Notes: generated from the sequence alone by a model not told the origin. Counted from the stretch's first letter, positions 42,589 to 52,695 are shown. The stretch is 64,000 nt of DNA from HXMU1428-3 sp965215715 (GCA_965215715.1 OZ244129.1:1736001-1800000), one strand, 5' to 3'. A program made the numbers and translations.

Positions 42589-45500
42589 TTGCATATTACA
42601 CAGCTAACATTACTTGGCTTTAAAAGCTTTGTTGACCCAACCCAATTGTTGATCCGCCCGGGATTAACAGGGGTTGTTGGGCCAAATGGCTGTGGTAAAT
42701 CCAATTTATTAGAAGCACTGCGTTGGGTGATGGGGGAGACCTCGTATAAGGCGATGCGCGGCGGGGCGATGGAAGATGTGATTTTTTCCGGCACGCAGAA
42801 CAGGCCGGCGCGCAACAATGCGCAAGTGACCTTGATGATAGATAATTCGTCTCGAACGGCACCGGCTGAATTTAACGACGAGGAAACGTTAGAGATTGTG
42901 CGTATTATTGAGCGCGGGCAAGGTTCTCGTTACCGGGTGAATGGGCGTGAGGCACGGGCCAAGGACGTTAAATTACTGTTTGAGGATGCTGCAACGGGCG
43001 CGCGCTCACACGCTTTGGTGCGCCAGGGGCAAATTGGTGAGATTGTCAATGCCAAACCGCAAGCCCGGCGCCGGATTTTGGAAGATGCCGCTGGCATTGC
43101 CGGGCTGCACATGCGGCGCCACGAAGCAGAACTGCGGTTAAATGCATCTGAAGATAATCTTGAGCGGCTGGCTGATTTAATCGGGCAAATGGATGCGCAG
43201 CTTAATTCTTTAAAACGCCAAGCGCGCCACGCAGAGCGCTATAAAGAAATTGCTAAGAAATTGCGCCAATTTGAAGCGCTGGCACTATATTTAAAATGGC
43301 AAGCCCAAGGCCACAGTGTTGCAAAGGCCGAGGATGATTTAAAAGCCGTGCTTGTTCGGGTGAGCGAGCAAACGGGGCAAGAAACCGCTGGCCTTACCAA
43401 GCGTGAAGAGCTTATTGCCGCTCTTGCCCCCTTGCGCATGGCAGAGGCTAAAACAGCTGCAGGGTTAGAGCGCTTAAGCGCAGAGCGCGATGCACTGGCC
43501 CAACAAGAAGAACAAGCCCTTGCCCGGCAAGAAGAGCTGCGCGGGCAATTGCAAGAGGCCAGGGCTGACCTTGCCCGTGATGAGCACTTAATTGCAGAAG
43601 GCGAACAGGTTTGCGCCCGGCTGGAGACACAAATAGATGAGATTCAAACCAACCTGGTAGCTTTAAGTGCAAATTTGCAAGAGGCGCAGGACAAAAAGCA
43701 AGACCAAGCTGCCAAACTTGTGACTGAAGAGGCTGGGCTAAATGAGCTGCAAGACCAGGTTGCCACGGTGCAGGCCAACATGCGCAGTTTGCAGAGCGAT
43801 GTTGCTCGCCAAAGCGAGCGGGCCGTTCAAGCGCTTTCCCGCCAGGAGCAAATTTCCGCTGACCTAGAAAATCTAGCAAAAGATCAACCGCTTGCAGATG
43901 AAGCCCCCCTCCTTTCCCATATTGCCAAGATGGAGGCTGAAACAACGGCTCTGTCGCCTCTTATTGAAGAGTTGGAGACAAAGTTAGAAACTGAGCAAAC
44001 CTCTTGCTCTGCCTTGCAGGCTCAAGTGAGCGAACAGGCGTTAAAACTACGCTCTTTAGACACTGAAATTGGCATCATCGAAGCGCTTTTGCAAACCAGT
44101 GAGGGCCCTAGCCTGCCTCATATCATTGAAGAAATAAAAACAGAGCCAGGCTATGAAAAGGCCCTTTGGGCCGCGCTTGGCGATGACCTTGATGTGCCGC
44201 TGGAGCAAACCACTGCGTCATCAAAGAACAAACCAACGGCCTTTTGGCGCACCATGTCTGCTCACTCTCCAGCCCCTACTTTGCCTGAAAACATCTCTTG
44301 CCTGGCAGAATTTGTGAGTGGGCCTGAGGTGCTGCTAGCCACGCTTGGGTTCGTTGGGGTTGTCAGTGAGGAAGATGGCGCGCGTTTGCAAAAAGACTTA
44401 CAGCCGGGGCAAAAACTGGTGAGCCGCTCTGGCGGGTTATGGCGATGGGACGGGTTTGTAACTTTGCCTGATGCCCCCTCTTCTTTGCCGCGCCGTTTGA
44501 TTGAGCGCAATCGTTTGCCTGGCTTGCTTGAAGAGCGCGATAGCTTATTGTCTGAGCAAGATGGCCTGACGAACGTTCTTGATCAATCACGAGAAAACTG
44601 CACCCAACTGCAAACAAGTTTTCAGCAAAAACGCGCTGAGCTGGCCCGGCTGCAACAAGAGTTAAATGGCTTGTTTCAAAAACAGCGGGCGCTTAACTCT
44701 CAAGCTCAGGAGCGGTTGCAAAAACAAGCCAGTTTAAATGAAGCCCTTGCCTATGCCCATTCCGAACATGAAACCGCACAAGAGCTGGTTGCTCAATTGC
44801 AAGAAGATATTGCCAGCCTTGCGAACCTATCTGACTTGAGCCGAGCGTTTGAAGACCAACGGGAAACGGTCAAGCTTTTGCGCGGTGCTCATTTAGAAGT
44901 GCAACAGCACTTTGCTGGTTTGCAAAAAGAAGATGCTTTGAACACAAAACGTGTTGAGGAAATGCAGCAGGAAAAGACACGCTGGCAAGCACGCTCACAT
45001 GAGGCCAAATCTCATATTCAAGATTTGGAAGGTCGGATTGGTAAATTTGAAAAAGAGCTGGCAGATTTGGCTGATTTACCCCAGCAGTTTTTGACCAAAC
45101 GGCAAGCCTTGATGGATGACATTGAGGGGGCGGAAAAAAAGCGCAAAGTGGCAAGTGATGAACTGGCTGAGGCGGAAACTGCGGCCACCTCTCACGATCA
45201 GGCCTTGCGCCGTTTGCAAACCACATTAATGGAATCGCGTGAAGACAAAGCGCGCATTGAAACGCGCCTGGAAAGTGCCCGGGCTGGATTGGTCGAGCTG
45301 GCGCAAACCATTGAAACAGAATTGAATGTCAGGCCAGATGATTGTTTAATCATTGCCGGGTTTGCCCCTGATGATGAATTGTCTGAGCTGGCTGATGTTG
45401 AAGCAGATATTGCCCGTTTAAAGCTGGACCGGGAACGCTTGGGGGCGGTTAACCTGCGCGCTGAGGAAGAAATCAAAGAGCTTGAGACCCAATTTGGCGG

Positions 45501-46065
45501 CATGATTAGCGAGCGTGATGATTTGCTAGAAGCGGTTTCTCAATTGCGCGGGGCTGTGACCCAACTCAATGAAGAGGGGCGCCAGCGGTTGCTTGCCGCC
45601 TTTGATGTGGTCAACGGGCATTTTAAGCGGTTGTTTCAAACTTTATTTGCTGGTGGGGAGGCAGAATTAAAATTGGTTGATTCAGATGACCCGCTTGATG
45701 CTGGCCTTGAAATCATCGCCCGCCCGCCAGGGAAAAAACCGCAAGTGCTCACTTTGTTATCAGGCGGAGAAAAGGCGCTGACGGCGATGTCTTTGCTGTT
45801 TGCTGTTTTTCTGACCAACCCGTCCCCCATCTGTGTGTTGGATGAGGTTGATGCCCCGCTTGATGACACCAATGTTGATCGCTTCTGCCGCATGATGGAA
45901 GATATGTCTGCCAATACAGATACACGCTTTTTGGTGATCACCCACCATCCAATGACGATGGAGCGCATGGATCGCTTGTTTGGTGTGACGATGTCAGAAA
46001 AAGGCGTCAGCCAACTTGTCAGCGTTGACTTGGCAACAGCCGAAGCGTTGCGTGACACAGCTTAA
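42589..46065 (+). CDS. smc: SMC chromosome-segregation ATPase
   Basis: An 1158-residue condensin subunit. Walker A VGPNGCGKSNL lies near residue 32, the arginine-finger region and Q-loop near 145, long coiled coils at about 165-480 and 650-1000, a hinge at about 490-640, signature LLSGGEKALTAMSLLFAVF and Walker B PICVLDEVDAPLDD near the C-terminus. The start is TTG at 42589; the family begins with this MHITQLTLLGFKSF, and no ATG is available. Partners ScpA and ScpB are not in the window. Confidence 0.96.
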   Translation: MHITQLTLLGFKSFVDPTQLLIRPGLTGVVGPNGCGKSNLLEALRWVMGETSYKAMRGGAMEDVIFSGTQNRPARNNAQVTLMIDNSSRTAPAEFNDEETLEIVRIIERGQGSRYRVNGREARAKDVKLLFEDAATGARSHALVRQGQIGEIVNAKPQARRRILEDAAGIAGLHMRRHEAELRLNASEDNLERLADLIGQMDAQLNSLKRQARHAERYKEIAKKLRQFEALALYLKWQAQGHSVAKAEDDLKAVLVRVSEQTGQETAGLTKREELIAALAPLRMAEAKTAAGLERLSAERDALAQQEEQALARQEELRGQLQEARADLARDEHLIAEGEQVCARLETQIDEIQTNLVALSANLQEAQDKKQDQAAKLVTEEAGLNELQDQVATVQANMRSLQSDVARQSERAVQALSRQEQISADLENLAKDQPLADEAPLLSHIAKMEAETTALSPLIEELETKLETEQTSCSALQAQVSEQALKLRSLDTEIGIIEALLQTSEGPSLPHIIEEIKTEPGYEKALWAALGDDLDVPLEQTTASSKNKPTAFWRTMSAHSPAPTLPENISCLAEFVSGPEVLLATLGFVGVVSEEDGARLQKDLQPGQKLVSRSGGLWRWDGFVTLPDAPSSLPRRLIERNRLPGLLEERDSLLSEQDGLTNVLDQSRENCTQLQTSFQQKRAELARLQQELNGLFQKQRALNSQAQERLQKQASLNEALAYAHSEHETAQELVAQLQEDIASLANLSDLSRAFEDQRETVKLLRGAHLEVQQHFAGLQKEDALNTKRVEEMQQEKTRWQARSHEAKSHIQDLEGRIGKFEKELADLADLPQQFLTKRQALMDDIEGAEKKRKVASDELAEAETAATSHDQALRRLQTTLMESREDKARIETRLESARAGLVELAQTIETELNVRPDDCLIIAGFAPDDELSELADVEADIARLKLDRERLGAVNLRAEEEIKELETQFGGMISERDDLLEAVSQLRGAVTQLNEEGRQRLLAAFDVVNGHFKRLFQTLFAGGEAELKLVDSDDPLDAGLEIIARPPGKKPQVLTLLSGGEKALTAMSLLFAVFLTNPSPICVLDEVDAPLDDTNVDRFCRMMEDMSANTDTRFLVITHHPMTMERMDRLFGVTMSEKGVSQLVSVDLATAEALRDTA

Positions 46066-46081
46066 GACAAAATTCCGGACC

Positions 46082-46240
46082 GCCCCTTAACTTCCATGGT
46101 TAGATTTTTGCACTTTTAAAAGGCATGTCAAGGGCGCAGAGCGCTTAGCGCGGTTGCTGGTGGGCAATCTAAAGCGCCACTTAAAGAGCCCTGACAAGCG
46201 ATTTCGAAATGCCAAAGTCTTACCATGGAAGTTAAGGGGC
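46082..46240. repeat. Long palindromic repeat (copy 2) between smc and the extensin-like gene
   Basis: The ends GCCCCTTAACTTCCATGGT and ACCATGGAAGTTAAGGGGC pair perfectly over 19 bases; inner parts (TTTTGCA...GTCAAGGGC with GCCCTGACAAG...TGCCAAA) pair with mismatches. The centre contains the module shared with 40270-40303. Compared with copy 1 at 27052-27173 the outer ten bases differ but CATGGT, AGA-TTTTTGCA and TGTCAAGGG are shared. It sits between convergent genes and could terminate both transcripts. Confidence 0.9.
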
Positions 46241-46256
46241 TTTGTGGCACGATCTT

Positions 46257-46970
46257 CTATTTGCACCTGATGAGCATGCCGCGGTCAAAGTGAAAATGAT
46301 CCGCGTGAAGTCGGTTAGCTTCTGGACCAAGAACGACGCGGAAATAACCACAGGCGCCGTAGTGGATCTCTTTTAAGAATTTTGCCTTTGGGCCGTTGCC
46401 AGGCCAGTGTTTTAAAATTGAGACCGTTTGGCCATTGGCCAGGCCAAAGCCACCAATGTCTATGGCGTTGGCTGTGGCGTGTTCTGAGCGCATGTTGAGA
46501 TATTTAGAGAATAAGCTGCCCTTGATGTTACGGCAGGAGTAGGTGCCATACTGGATAATGCGGCGCACTTGGCTGCCAAAATGTTTGCGCGCGGCCGGTT
46601 GCACCACTTGGTTCATCCAAAGGGAAAGCCCGGCTGCCATGGGGCATCCGAGTTTAACCGAAGAGAAATTGGCACCTGCTGCTTTGGCAAGCCGAACTGC
46701 GTTTTCCCAGCCGCATCCTTTTCTTATCGGGCTGTCTTTTACAAAGCTTGCTTTTACACTGGGATGGGCCATGGCTCTTTTGCAAGCGGCTTTATCATAT
46801 TTCAACCCTTGAATGCGCCAGCCCAAAGCGCCCCAGCTTTTTTCAACATTGAGTGCGGCAAATGGCATCATACTGGTGCGCACATGACCAGTATAAAGCA
46901 TGACTAACAACATAATACTCAGTAATATAACCAATAATTTTATGGTATTTGGCACAAATGGAATTTTCAT
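46257..46970 (-). CDS. Extensin-like C-terminal domain protein (predicted envelope D,D-peptidase-like)
   Basis: A 237-residue protein with an N-terminal membrane anchor (LLVILLSIMLLVMLYTG, about residues 12-29) and a periplasmic extensin-like C-terminal domain (about 50-237). Cysteines (KAACKRA, RKGCGW, KLGCPM, YSCRN, GACGY, LIRCK) could form disulfides. SEHATANAIDIGGF and HADHFHFDRG resemble the zinc-binding motifs of LAS/M15-type peptidases, which suggests action on peptidoglycan peptides, though this is inference. Common in Hyphomicrobiales. Confidence 0.85.
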   Translation of the reverse strand: MKIPFVPNTIKLLVILLSIMLLVMLYTGHVRTSMMPFAALNVEKSWGALGWRIQGLKYDKAACKRAMAHPSVKASFVKDSPIRKGCGWENAVRLAKAAGANFSSVKLGCPMAAGLSLWMNQVVQPAARKHFGSQVRRIIQYGTYSCRNIKGSLFSKYLNMRSEHATANAIDIGGFGLANGQTVSILKHWPGNGPKAKFLKEIHYGACGYFRVVLGPEANRLHADHFHFDRGMLIRCK

Positions 46971-47145
46971 CCCGCCTCCTTGCCTATGCCCTCATAAGAC
47001 GTTCAACATTGTTAAAAGGACAATTATTGTATACAAGGTTTTTTGCAAAAAATTGTCTGTGTCAACAAAATTAGTCTTGTTTTCAGCTTCTAACTGAGTA
47101 ATATCTCAGCGATATATCAAGATTAGAGACCCCGCAGGAGGAAAA

Positions 47146-48312
47146 ATGAGCAGCGACCAAATGGGATATTATTTTTTACAAGTGCCTGGACCAACAGTGG
47201 TGCCGGAACGCGTGATGGGTGCCATGGACAAACCGTTGCTCGACCACCGTGGTCCCAAGTTTGCTGCCTTGGCAGCGAAAGCCGCGCAAAATTTAAAGCC
47301 GATCTTTAAATCAAGCGATCCTGTGATTGTTATTCCTGCCTCTGGGACAGGGGCTTGGCATGCCGCTATTACCAATTGTCTGTCAGCCGGTGACAAAGTG
47401 CTGGTGCCTGAAGTTGGCATGTTCTCAACGCTTTGGTGCAAGGTTGCCAGAGGGTTAGGGCTAGAAGTGATTGAAATTGAAGGTGATTGGCGCCATGGCA
47501 TTAACCCGCAACAAGTTGAAGATGCTCTGAAAGCTGATACGGCTGGGGAAATAAAGGCTGTGTTTGCCACCCATAATGAAACCTCAACTGGGGTTACCTC
47601 TGATGTGGCTGGTGTGCGCAAAGCTATTGATGGGGCCAATCATAATGCTTTGTTGTTTGTTGATACCATTTCATCAATGGCGGCCAGTGCCTATGAACAT
47701 GATGGATGGAAAGTTGATGTGACCATTAGTGGCAGCCAAAAAGGATTGATGTTACCTCCTGGCCTGGCGTTTGCCGCCATTAGCGATAAGGCGCGTGAAA
47801 GTGCAAAATCATCGGACTTAACACCTGGTTATTTTGATTGGGACCCGCTAATCGATGCAACAGAGACCGGGCTTTACCCTTACACACCGCCTGTGACTTT
47901 GTTTTATGGCCTGAAAGAAGCAACAGACATGCTGCTTGAAGAAGGCATTGACAGCGTTGTTGCGCGCCATGCCAACTTGTCAAAAGCGTGCCGGGCCGCG
48001 GTGGCGCATTGGGGGTTGGAGACACAATGCCAGGTGGAAAGTGAGCATTCACATGCTGTAACAGCCATTCGTGTTCCTGATGGGGTTAACGCTGATGAGC
48101 TGCGCGAATTGATCTTTAAAGACTTTAATATGTCTTTGGGAACAGGACTTGGCAAAGTTCAAGGCAAAGTTTTCCGTATTGGTCATCTGGGCTATCAAAA
48201 TCCGCTGACGCTTTTTGGTGCCATTGCTGGTGTTGAATTAGGTATGCAGCGGTTTGGCTTGTCAATCAATAAAGGCGGCGTGAATGCTGCCATGGATGCT
48301 TTGGATAGTTAA
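47146..48312 (+). CDS. Class V aminotransferase, serine-glyoxylate / alanine-glyoxylate type
   Basis: A 388-residue PLP enzyme. It begins with VPGPTVVPERVMGAM and carries the lysine that binds PLP in SGSQKGLMLPPGLAF; THNETSTGV and DTISSMAA are the glyoxylate-aminotransferase versions of the substrate and cofactor motifs. In methylotrophs this enzyme (SgaA) turns serine and glyoxylate into hydroxypyruvate and glycine. No other serine-cycle gene is near, so it may instead serve photorespiration-like glyoxylate removal. GCAGGAGG just before the ATG is a strong ribosome site; a terminator follows. Confidence 0.9.
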   Translation: MSSDQMGYYFLQVPGPTVVPERVMGAMDKPLLDHRGPKFAALAAKAAQNLKPIFKSSDPVIVIPASGTGAWHAAITNCLSAGDKVLVPEVGMFSTLWCKVARGLGLEVIEIEGDWRHGINPQQVEDALKADTAGEIKAVFATHNETSTGVTSDVAGVRKAIDGANHNALLFVDTISSMAASAYEHDGWKVDVTISGSQKGLMLPPGLAFAAISDKARESAKSSDLTPGYFDWDPLIDATETGLYPYTPPVTLFYGLKEATDMLLEEGIDSVVARHANLSKACRAAVAHWGLETQCQVESEHSHAVTAIRVPDGVNADELRELIFKDFNMSLGTGLGKVQGKVFRIGHLGYQNPLTLFGAIAGVELGMQRFGLSINKGGVNAAMDALDS

Positions 48313-48337
48313 AGACATAGCCCTTTACTCTTTTGAG

Positions 48338-48381
48338 ACGGCCTCAAATGCTTTTTTAACAAGGCATTTGGGGCCGTTTTT
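48338..48381 (+). terminator. Intrinsic terminator of the aminotransferase gene
   Basis: ACGGCC-TCAAATGC pairs with GCATTTGG-GGCCGT around a T/A-rich loop, followed by five T. It starts 26 bases after the stop codon. Confidence 0.9.
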
Positions 48382-48442
48382 GCATTTTTGAGGCTTTATT
48401 TTGGGGATATTGCCCCTTTTCTTGATTGCTCTGATGTGATTT

Positions 48443-48472
48443 TTGCATCCCCTTGAAAAGAAAAGCTATAAT
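48443..48472 (+). promoter_or_regulatory. Probable sigma-70 promoter for the histidine kinase gene
   Basis: TTGCAT (48443-48448), an 18-base spacer and a perfect TATAAT (48467-48472). It lies about 300 bases upstream of the kinase start; the leader between contains no convincing gene (a 77-codon frame at 48574-48807 overlaps the kinase and has poor composition). Confidence 0.6.
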
Positions 48473-48778
48473 GTGGCCTAGCAATGTTTTGACACAGAGG
48501 CGTGTTTCCTTTTTTATTGGAATGAATGCAACGCTCTAATCTGTTGTTTTCGTGTTCCTTTTGATTTTGCGTTTTGGATGTTCATTCGTCTTGCGCGCTT
48601 TTCAAAAAAACTCGTGTCCCCTTTATGGTGAAACGCATTTTAATTTTAGGGCCTTTTATCGCGGTCTGTTTATGGCGTTTGCAGAACAAGGGAAAAAGCG
48701 TTTTGAATTTTGGTGCTGATGAATTGGGGTGGGCTGCCTGGCCTCACCTGAAATATCAGATCATATGTGGACCTTTAA

Positions 48779-50539
48779 ATGAAAGAGCTGGAAACAAATG
48801 GGCCTGATCAGGCGGCGTCTAAAGTGGCGCCGCGTCATGAGCGCCCTATTTGGATTTGGGACCAAACCAGTGCCCGTTTTCTTTGGGCCAATGGCCCTGG
48901 CATTCACTTTTGGGAAGCGGCCAGCCTTGAGGGGTTACAAAACCGCACCATTGAAGCCTCACATCCAGCTTTTGTTGCCTTGAATGATCTTTTTCAAAAT
49001 GAAACCGGCGTTAAGCGCATTGAGCTGACCTTGGCCTTTCCTAATGGGTCTGGTGTGCATCATTATCCTGCTCTATGCCGTTCAGGTATTTTGCAAGATC
49101 GCCCGGCGCTTATTGTTGAACTGCTCACCTCTTCGTCGGGGCATGCCCTTGACCTTCAAGAAACGGATAAGGATTTATCGGTACATCAGTTACAACCAGC
49201 GAAAATGGCGTCCACTGGGCATGAAGAGGAAGCTGACCCTTCTAATAATCAAGATGTTAGAATAGCAAAAGCAGACCCTGAAGAGGATCAAATTTCTGCA
49301 CCGCAACTGAGTGAGTTGGCCCGGCTTATTCAAGAAGCCAAGCATGAAGAGGCTGAACCCAAACCCGCTGCACAGCCTGAGGCCAAAGCCCATAACTATG
49401 ACAGCGAAAGCGTGTGGGATGCTTTATCGCTTGATATGACCCGTTTGCAAGGGGCCCATGATCAAGATGAGATTGAAGCGCTTTTGGATGGCTGCGATCA
49501 ACCGGTGGCTTTGGTGCATTTTCATCGGATCATTCATGCCAATGAAGGGTTTGTTAGTGAATTTGGTTATGGTGATGTGATGTCGCTTGGCAATGATGGG
49601 ACGGACTGGATTTTGCCCCAAAGCCGCCCCCAGCTGCGCCCCTTTTATGATGAGAACAAAAGAGATCCCCTTGTGATTGATACTGTGCGTCTTTGTTCTG
49701 GGCGCACACTTGTGCGGCCTGTTTATATCAGGCCTGTGCGGTTGGTTAAGTTTGAGCGGGTGTTTTTGTTGTTAACGGTTGGGCCTGTTCGGCAAGAGCA
49801 GACGCAAAATGTCTTGCACACTAAAGAGGGTTCTTTAGATCTGTTGCAAACAGATGAGACGGGCAACATTCCTTTTTTGAGTGCCATTAGTCATGAGGTA
49901 CGCATTCCGCTGAACATCATCATTGGGTTTTCAGAACTTATGATGCGTGAACAATTTGGGGCCTTGGGCCATGAGAAATATAAAGGCTATGCACAAGACA
50001 TTCATCAAAGTGCGTTGCATGCTTTGAGCTTGTTGAATGACTTGCTTGATTTTACCAAGCTGCATTCTGGTAAATGGGAAATCGAAAAAGTCTCGCTTGA
50101 TTTGAATGAGATCGTGCGTGAGCAGGTTCATTTAATGCGTGATTTGGCCGCGCGGGAAAAGGTTAAGCTGCGCTCTTCTTTGGAAGAAAACTTGCCATTG
50201 ATCACAGCAGACAAGCGTGCTTTAGCGCAAATTTTGCTGAACTTAATTTCCAATGCGATTAAATTTAACCATGAACAAGGCACCGTTAGCGTTGTTACAG
50301 AACTCAACGAAACCGGTGAGATTAAGCTTGAAGTCACAGATACGGGGAATGGCATGGATAAAGCTGAATTGGCCCGCGCTGTGGAGCCGTTTCAACAAAC
50401 GGGTGCGGCTAAAAACCATATTGGCACCGGGCTTGGTTTGCCAATAGCCCATGCTCTGGCAAAAGCCAATGATTTTGGCTTTCAAATTGCCAGTGAAAAG
50501 GGGCAAGGGACCCGCTTTACGCTTTTGATTAAGGCTTGA
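48779..50539 (+). CDS. Cytoplasmic PAS-type sensor histidine kinase
   Basis: A 586-residue kinase with no membrane segment. Residues about 20-110 (WIWDQTSARFLWANGPGIHFWEA) and about 230-340 (ALVHFHRIIHANEGFVSEFGY) look like PAS-type sensors, joined by an acidic linker. The phosphoacceptor helix is FLSAISHEVRIPLNIIIGF near residue 365 and the ATPase domain has NLISNAIKFN, VTDTGNGMD and GTGLGLPIAHALA. The layout resembles the PdhS/PleC group of alphaproteobacterial cell-cycle kinases. The residue four after the histidine is isoleucine, where the phosphatase-relevant threonine or asparagine is normally found. No response regulator is adjacent. Confidence 0.9.
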   Translation: MKELETNGPDQAASKVAPRHERPIWIWDQTSARFLWANGPGIHFWEAASLEGLQNRTIEASHPAFVALNDLFQNETGVKRIELTLAFPNGSGVHHYPALCRSGILQDRPALIVELLTSSSGHALDLQETDKDLSVHQLQPAKMASTGHEEEADPSNNQDVRIAKADPEEDQISAPQLSELARLIQEAKHEEAEPKPAAQPEAKAHNYDSESVWDALSLDMTRLQGAHDQDEIEALLDGCDQPVALVHFHRIIHANEGFVSEFGYGDVMSLGNDGTDWILPQSRPQLRPFYDENKRDPLVIDTVRLCSGRTLVRPVYIRPVRLVKFERVFLLLTVGPVRQEQTQNVLHTKEGSLDLLQTDETGNIPFLSAISHEVRIPLNIIIGFSELMMREQFGALGHEKYKGYAQDIHQSALHALSLLNDLLDFTKLHSGKWEIEKVSLDLNEIVREQVHLMRDLAAREKVKLRSSLEENLPLITADKRALAQILLNLISNAIKFNHEQGTVSVVTELNETGEIKLEVTDTGNGMDKAELARAVEPFQQTGAAKNHIGTGLGLPIAHALAKANDFGFQIASEKGQGTRFTLLIKA

Positions 50540-50667
50540 AGCTTTTTTATTTTGTTCAGCCTTGCTTTGGCGCGGGGTTTAATAATATGGTCTGAAACTT
50601 GAACATTTTTTATATCACTAGATTTTTTGCCGTTTATAGCCCTTAAGGCCTGATTGATCCTTATTAT

Positions 50668-52383
50668 ATGTCCGATAAGACCACCACCGAATTTTCTTTA
50701 GACAACCCTCACTTTGCCCCCAAAGCGAAGGCCCCGAAGGTTTGGGGCTGGTTGGTGTTGATTGTGCCGCTTATTGGGCTGATTGTCTTACCGCTAATCT
50801 CTATCCTCATCATGAGCTTTTCGCCTTCGGAGAATATCTGGCCGCATTTGCTTTCCACTATTTTACCGCGCTCTTTGCGCGATACGTTTTTGCTCATGAG
50901 CGGGGTGGGCTTGCTCTGCCTTATTATTGGCACAGGCACCGCTTGGCTTGTTACCATGTATGAATTTAAGGGCCGCAAAATTTTTGACTGGGCGTTATTG
51001 CTCCCGCTGGCCATGCCCACTTATATGATTGCCTATTGTGCGGTGGATTTATTGGAGTTTTCAGGGCCAGTTCAAACTGGGATGCGTTCTGTTTTTGGCT
51101 GGCAAGATGCGCGCGATTATTGGTTCCCCAATATTGCCAGCCTGCCGGGGGCTGTTTTGGTGATGGCTTTGGTGCTGTACCCTTATGTGTATTTGGCGGC
51201 CCGTGCTAGCTTTATGCAGCAATCTGTTTGTGTTCTAGAAGTGGCTCGGACTTTGGGACGCAGCCCGTTTGGGGCGTTTTACAGTGTTGGCCTGCCCCTT
51301 GCCCGCCCAGCGCTGATTGCCGGCTTGGTGCTAGCGCTCATGGAGTGTTTGAACGATTATGGGGCGGTGGCTTATTTTGGTGTAGAGACGCTGACGGCCA
51401 GTGTTTATAGTACATGGCTGGAGCGCTCTAATTTGGGCGGGGCAGCGCAGATTGCCTCCCTCATGCTGTTTATCATTATTGGCCTGTTATATGTGGAGCG
51501 CCGGGCCCGCTCTGATCAAAAATATTTTGACACGACGGGCTATACACGCCAACTGCCTGTGACGCGCCTGACAGGGGCCAAAGAGGTGGGAGCTATGGTC
51601 ATTTGTGCCCTGCCCTTTATCTTTGGCTTTGTACTCCCACTTATAATTTTGTTGCTTGCCTCGTTCCAGTTTCTTGATTTTATTTGGAGTGAGGCTTTTT
51701 GGCGCGCTGCAGGCTCTTCTGTTTTCTTGGCCAGCTTAACCGCCCTTTTGGCGGTTGTGGTTGCATTGCTGCTCACTTATGGCAAACGCTTAACCGCTCA
51801 TCCCTGGTTAACACCAGCTTGTTGGTTGGCCGGGACGGGATATGCCATTCCTGGGGCAATTTTGGCCATCGGCATTCTTATTCCGCTGACAACATTTGAT
51901 AATTTTTTGAATGATGTCATGCAGTCTTGGTTTGGGATATCAACAGGGCTTTTGCTTTCAGGCAGTGTAATCGCTTTGTTGTTTGCTTATCTGGTGAGGT
52001 TTATGGCGATTTCTTTGGGTACGATAGAAGCTGGTTTTCAAAAAATCTCGCCCAACCTTGATGGCGCGGCTCGCACGCTTGGCCAATCAGGCCTTGGGGT
52101 GTTTCATTCGGTGTTAACGCCGATGATGCGGCCCGCCATTGCCAGTGCGGCATTGCTGGTTTTTGTTGATACCATGAAAGAGTTGCCGGCTACCTTGCTG
52201 CTGCGCCCGTTTGATTTTGATACCCTGGCAACCTTGGTGTTTGAATTTGCCAGCCGGGAAGAATTTGAAGAGGCTGGCCTTGCAGGACTGACGATTGTGG
52301 CTTTTGGTCTTATACCCTTGCTCCTCCTTAATCGTTCCATTTCTTCTGGTCGTAGCGGGCATGATGGCAAGGCCCGCGACTAG
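50668..52383 (+). CDS. FbpB-type ABC transporter permease (two fused permease halves, probable Fe(III))
   Basis: A 571-residue inner-membrane protein with about twelve membrane segments in two homologous halves. The EAA-type loops are EVARTLGRSPFGAFYSVGLPLARPA in the first half (shown here as EVARTLGRSPFGAF) and GAARTLGQSGLGVFHSVLTP in the second, each followed by an ABC-contacting helix. Double-length permeases of this kind serve ferric iron uptake (FbpB/SfuB). Neither the ATPase nor an obvious iron-binding protein is adjacent, so they must be encoded elsewhere. No TGA-N9-TCA box is visible upstream. Confidence 0.88.
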   Translation: MSDKTTTEFSLDNPHFAPKAKAPKVWGWLVLIVPLIGLIVLPLISILIMSFSPSENIWPHLLSTILPRSLRDTFLLMSGVGLLCLIIGTGTAWLVTMYEFKGRKIFDWALLLPLAMPTYMIAYCAVDLLEFSGPVQTGMRSVFGWQDARDYWFPNIASLPGAVLVMALVLYPYVYLAARASFMQQSVCVLEVARTLGRSPFGAFYSVGLPLARPALIAGLVLALMECLNDYGAVAYFGVETLTASVYSTWLERSNLGGAAQIASLMLFIIIGLLYVERRARSDQKYFDTTGYTRQLPVTRLTGAKEVGAMVICALPFIFGFVLPLIILLLASFQFLDFIWSEAFWRAAGSSVFLASLTALLAVVVALLLTYGKRLTAHPWLTPACWLAGTGYAIPGAILAIGILIPLTTFDNFLNDVMQSWFGISTGLLLSGSVIALLFAYLVRFMAISLGTIEAGFQKISPNLDGAARTLGQSGLGVFHSVLTPMMRPAIASAALLVFVDTMKELPATLLLRPFDFDTLATLVFEFASREEFEEAGLAGLTIVAFGLIPLLLLNRSISSGRSGHDGKARD

Positions 52384-52695
52384 ATAAGTTCACTAGGCAT
52401 CTTCCCTCTTTATCCCCTTTTTGTGTGGCTAAAAAACTTTTGAAAAAAGTCTGATTAACTTACTTTTTATGCATAAAGTCTCTTGATTCTGATCGCTCGA
52501 TAAGAGATGCTATCAGGACACAGGGAATAGAAATTCTTTATTTTATAATTTTTAATAACAGATATCTTCAGGTGGTATGCAAAAGCGACATGTTTTGCTT
52601 AGCATCTTTGGCATGGAACTTAATCCATTGAAATTATTAAATTTTACTATTTATGAGCATTCAAAATTGCTTGTTTTTGATTGTGAGCTGGGTTT
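52384..52695. other. Intergenic gap between permease and AsmA-like genes
   Basis: 312 AT-rich bases. I see no gene, strong terminator or repeat; it presumably holds the promoter of the following gene. Confidence 0.4.

Noticed and set aside
48574..48807. 77-codon plus-strand frame upstream of the histidine kinase
   Set aside because: Overlaps the kinase start, lacks a ribosome site and has no recognisable pattern.
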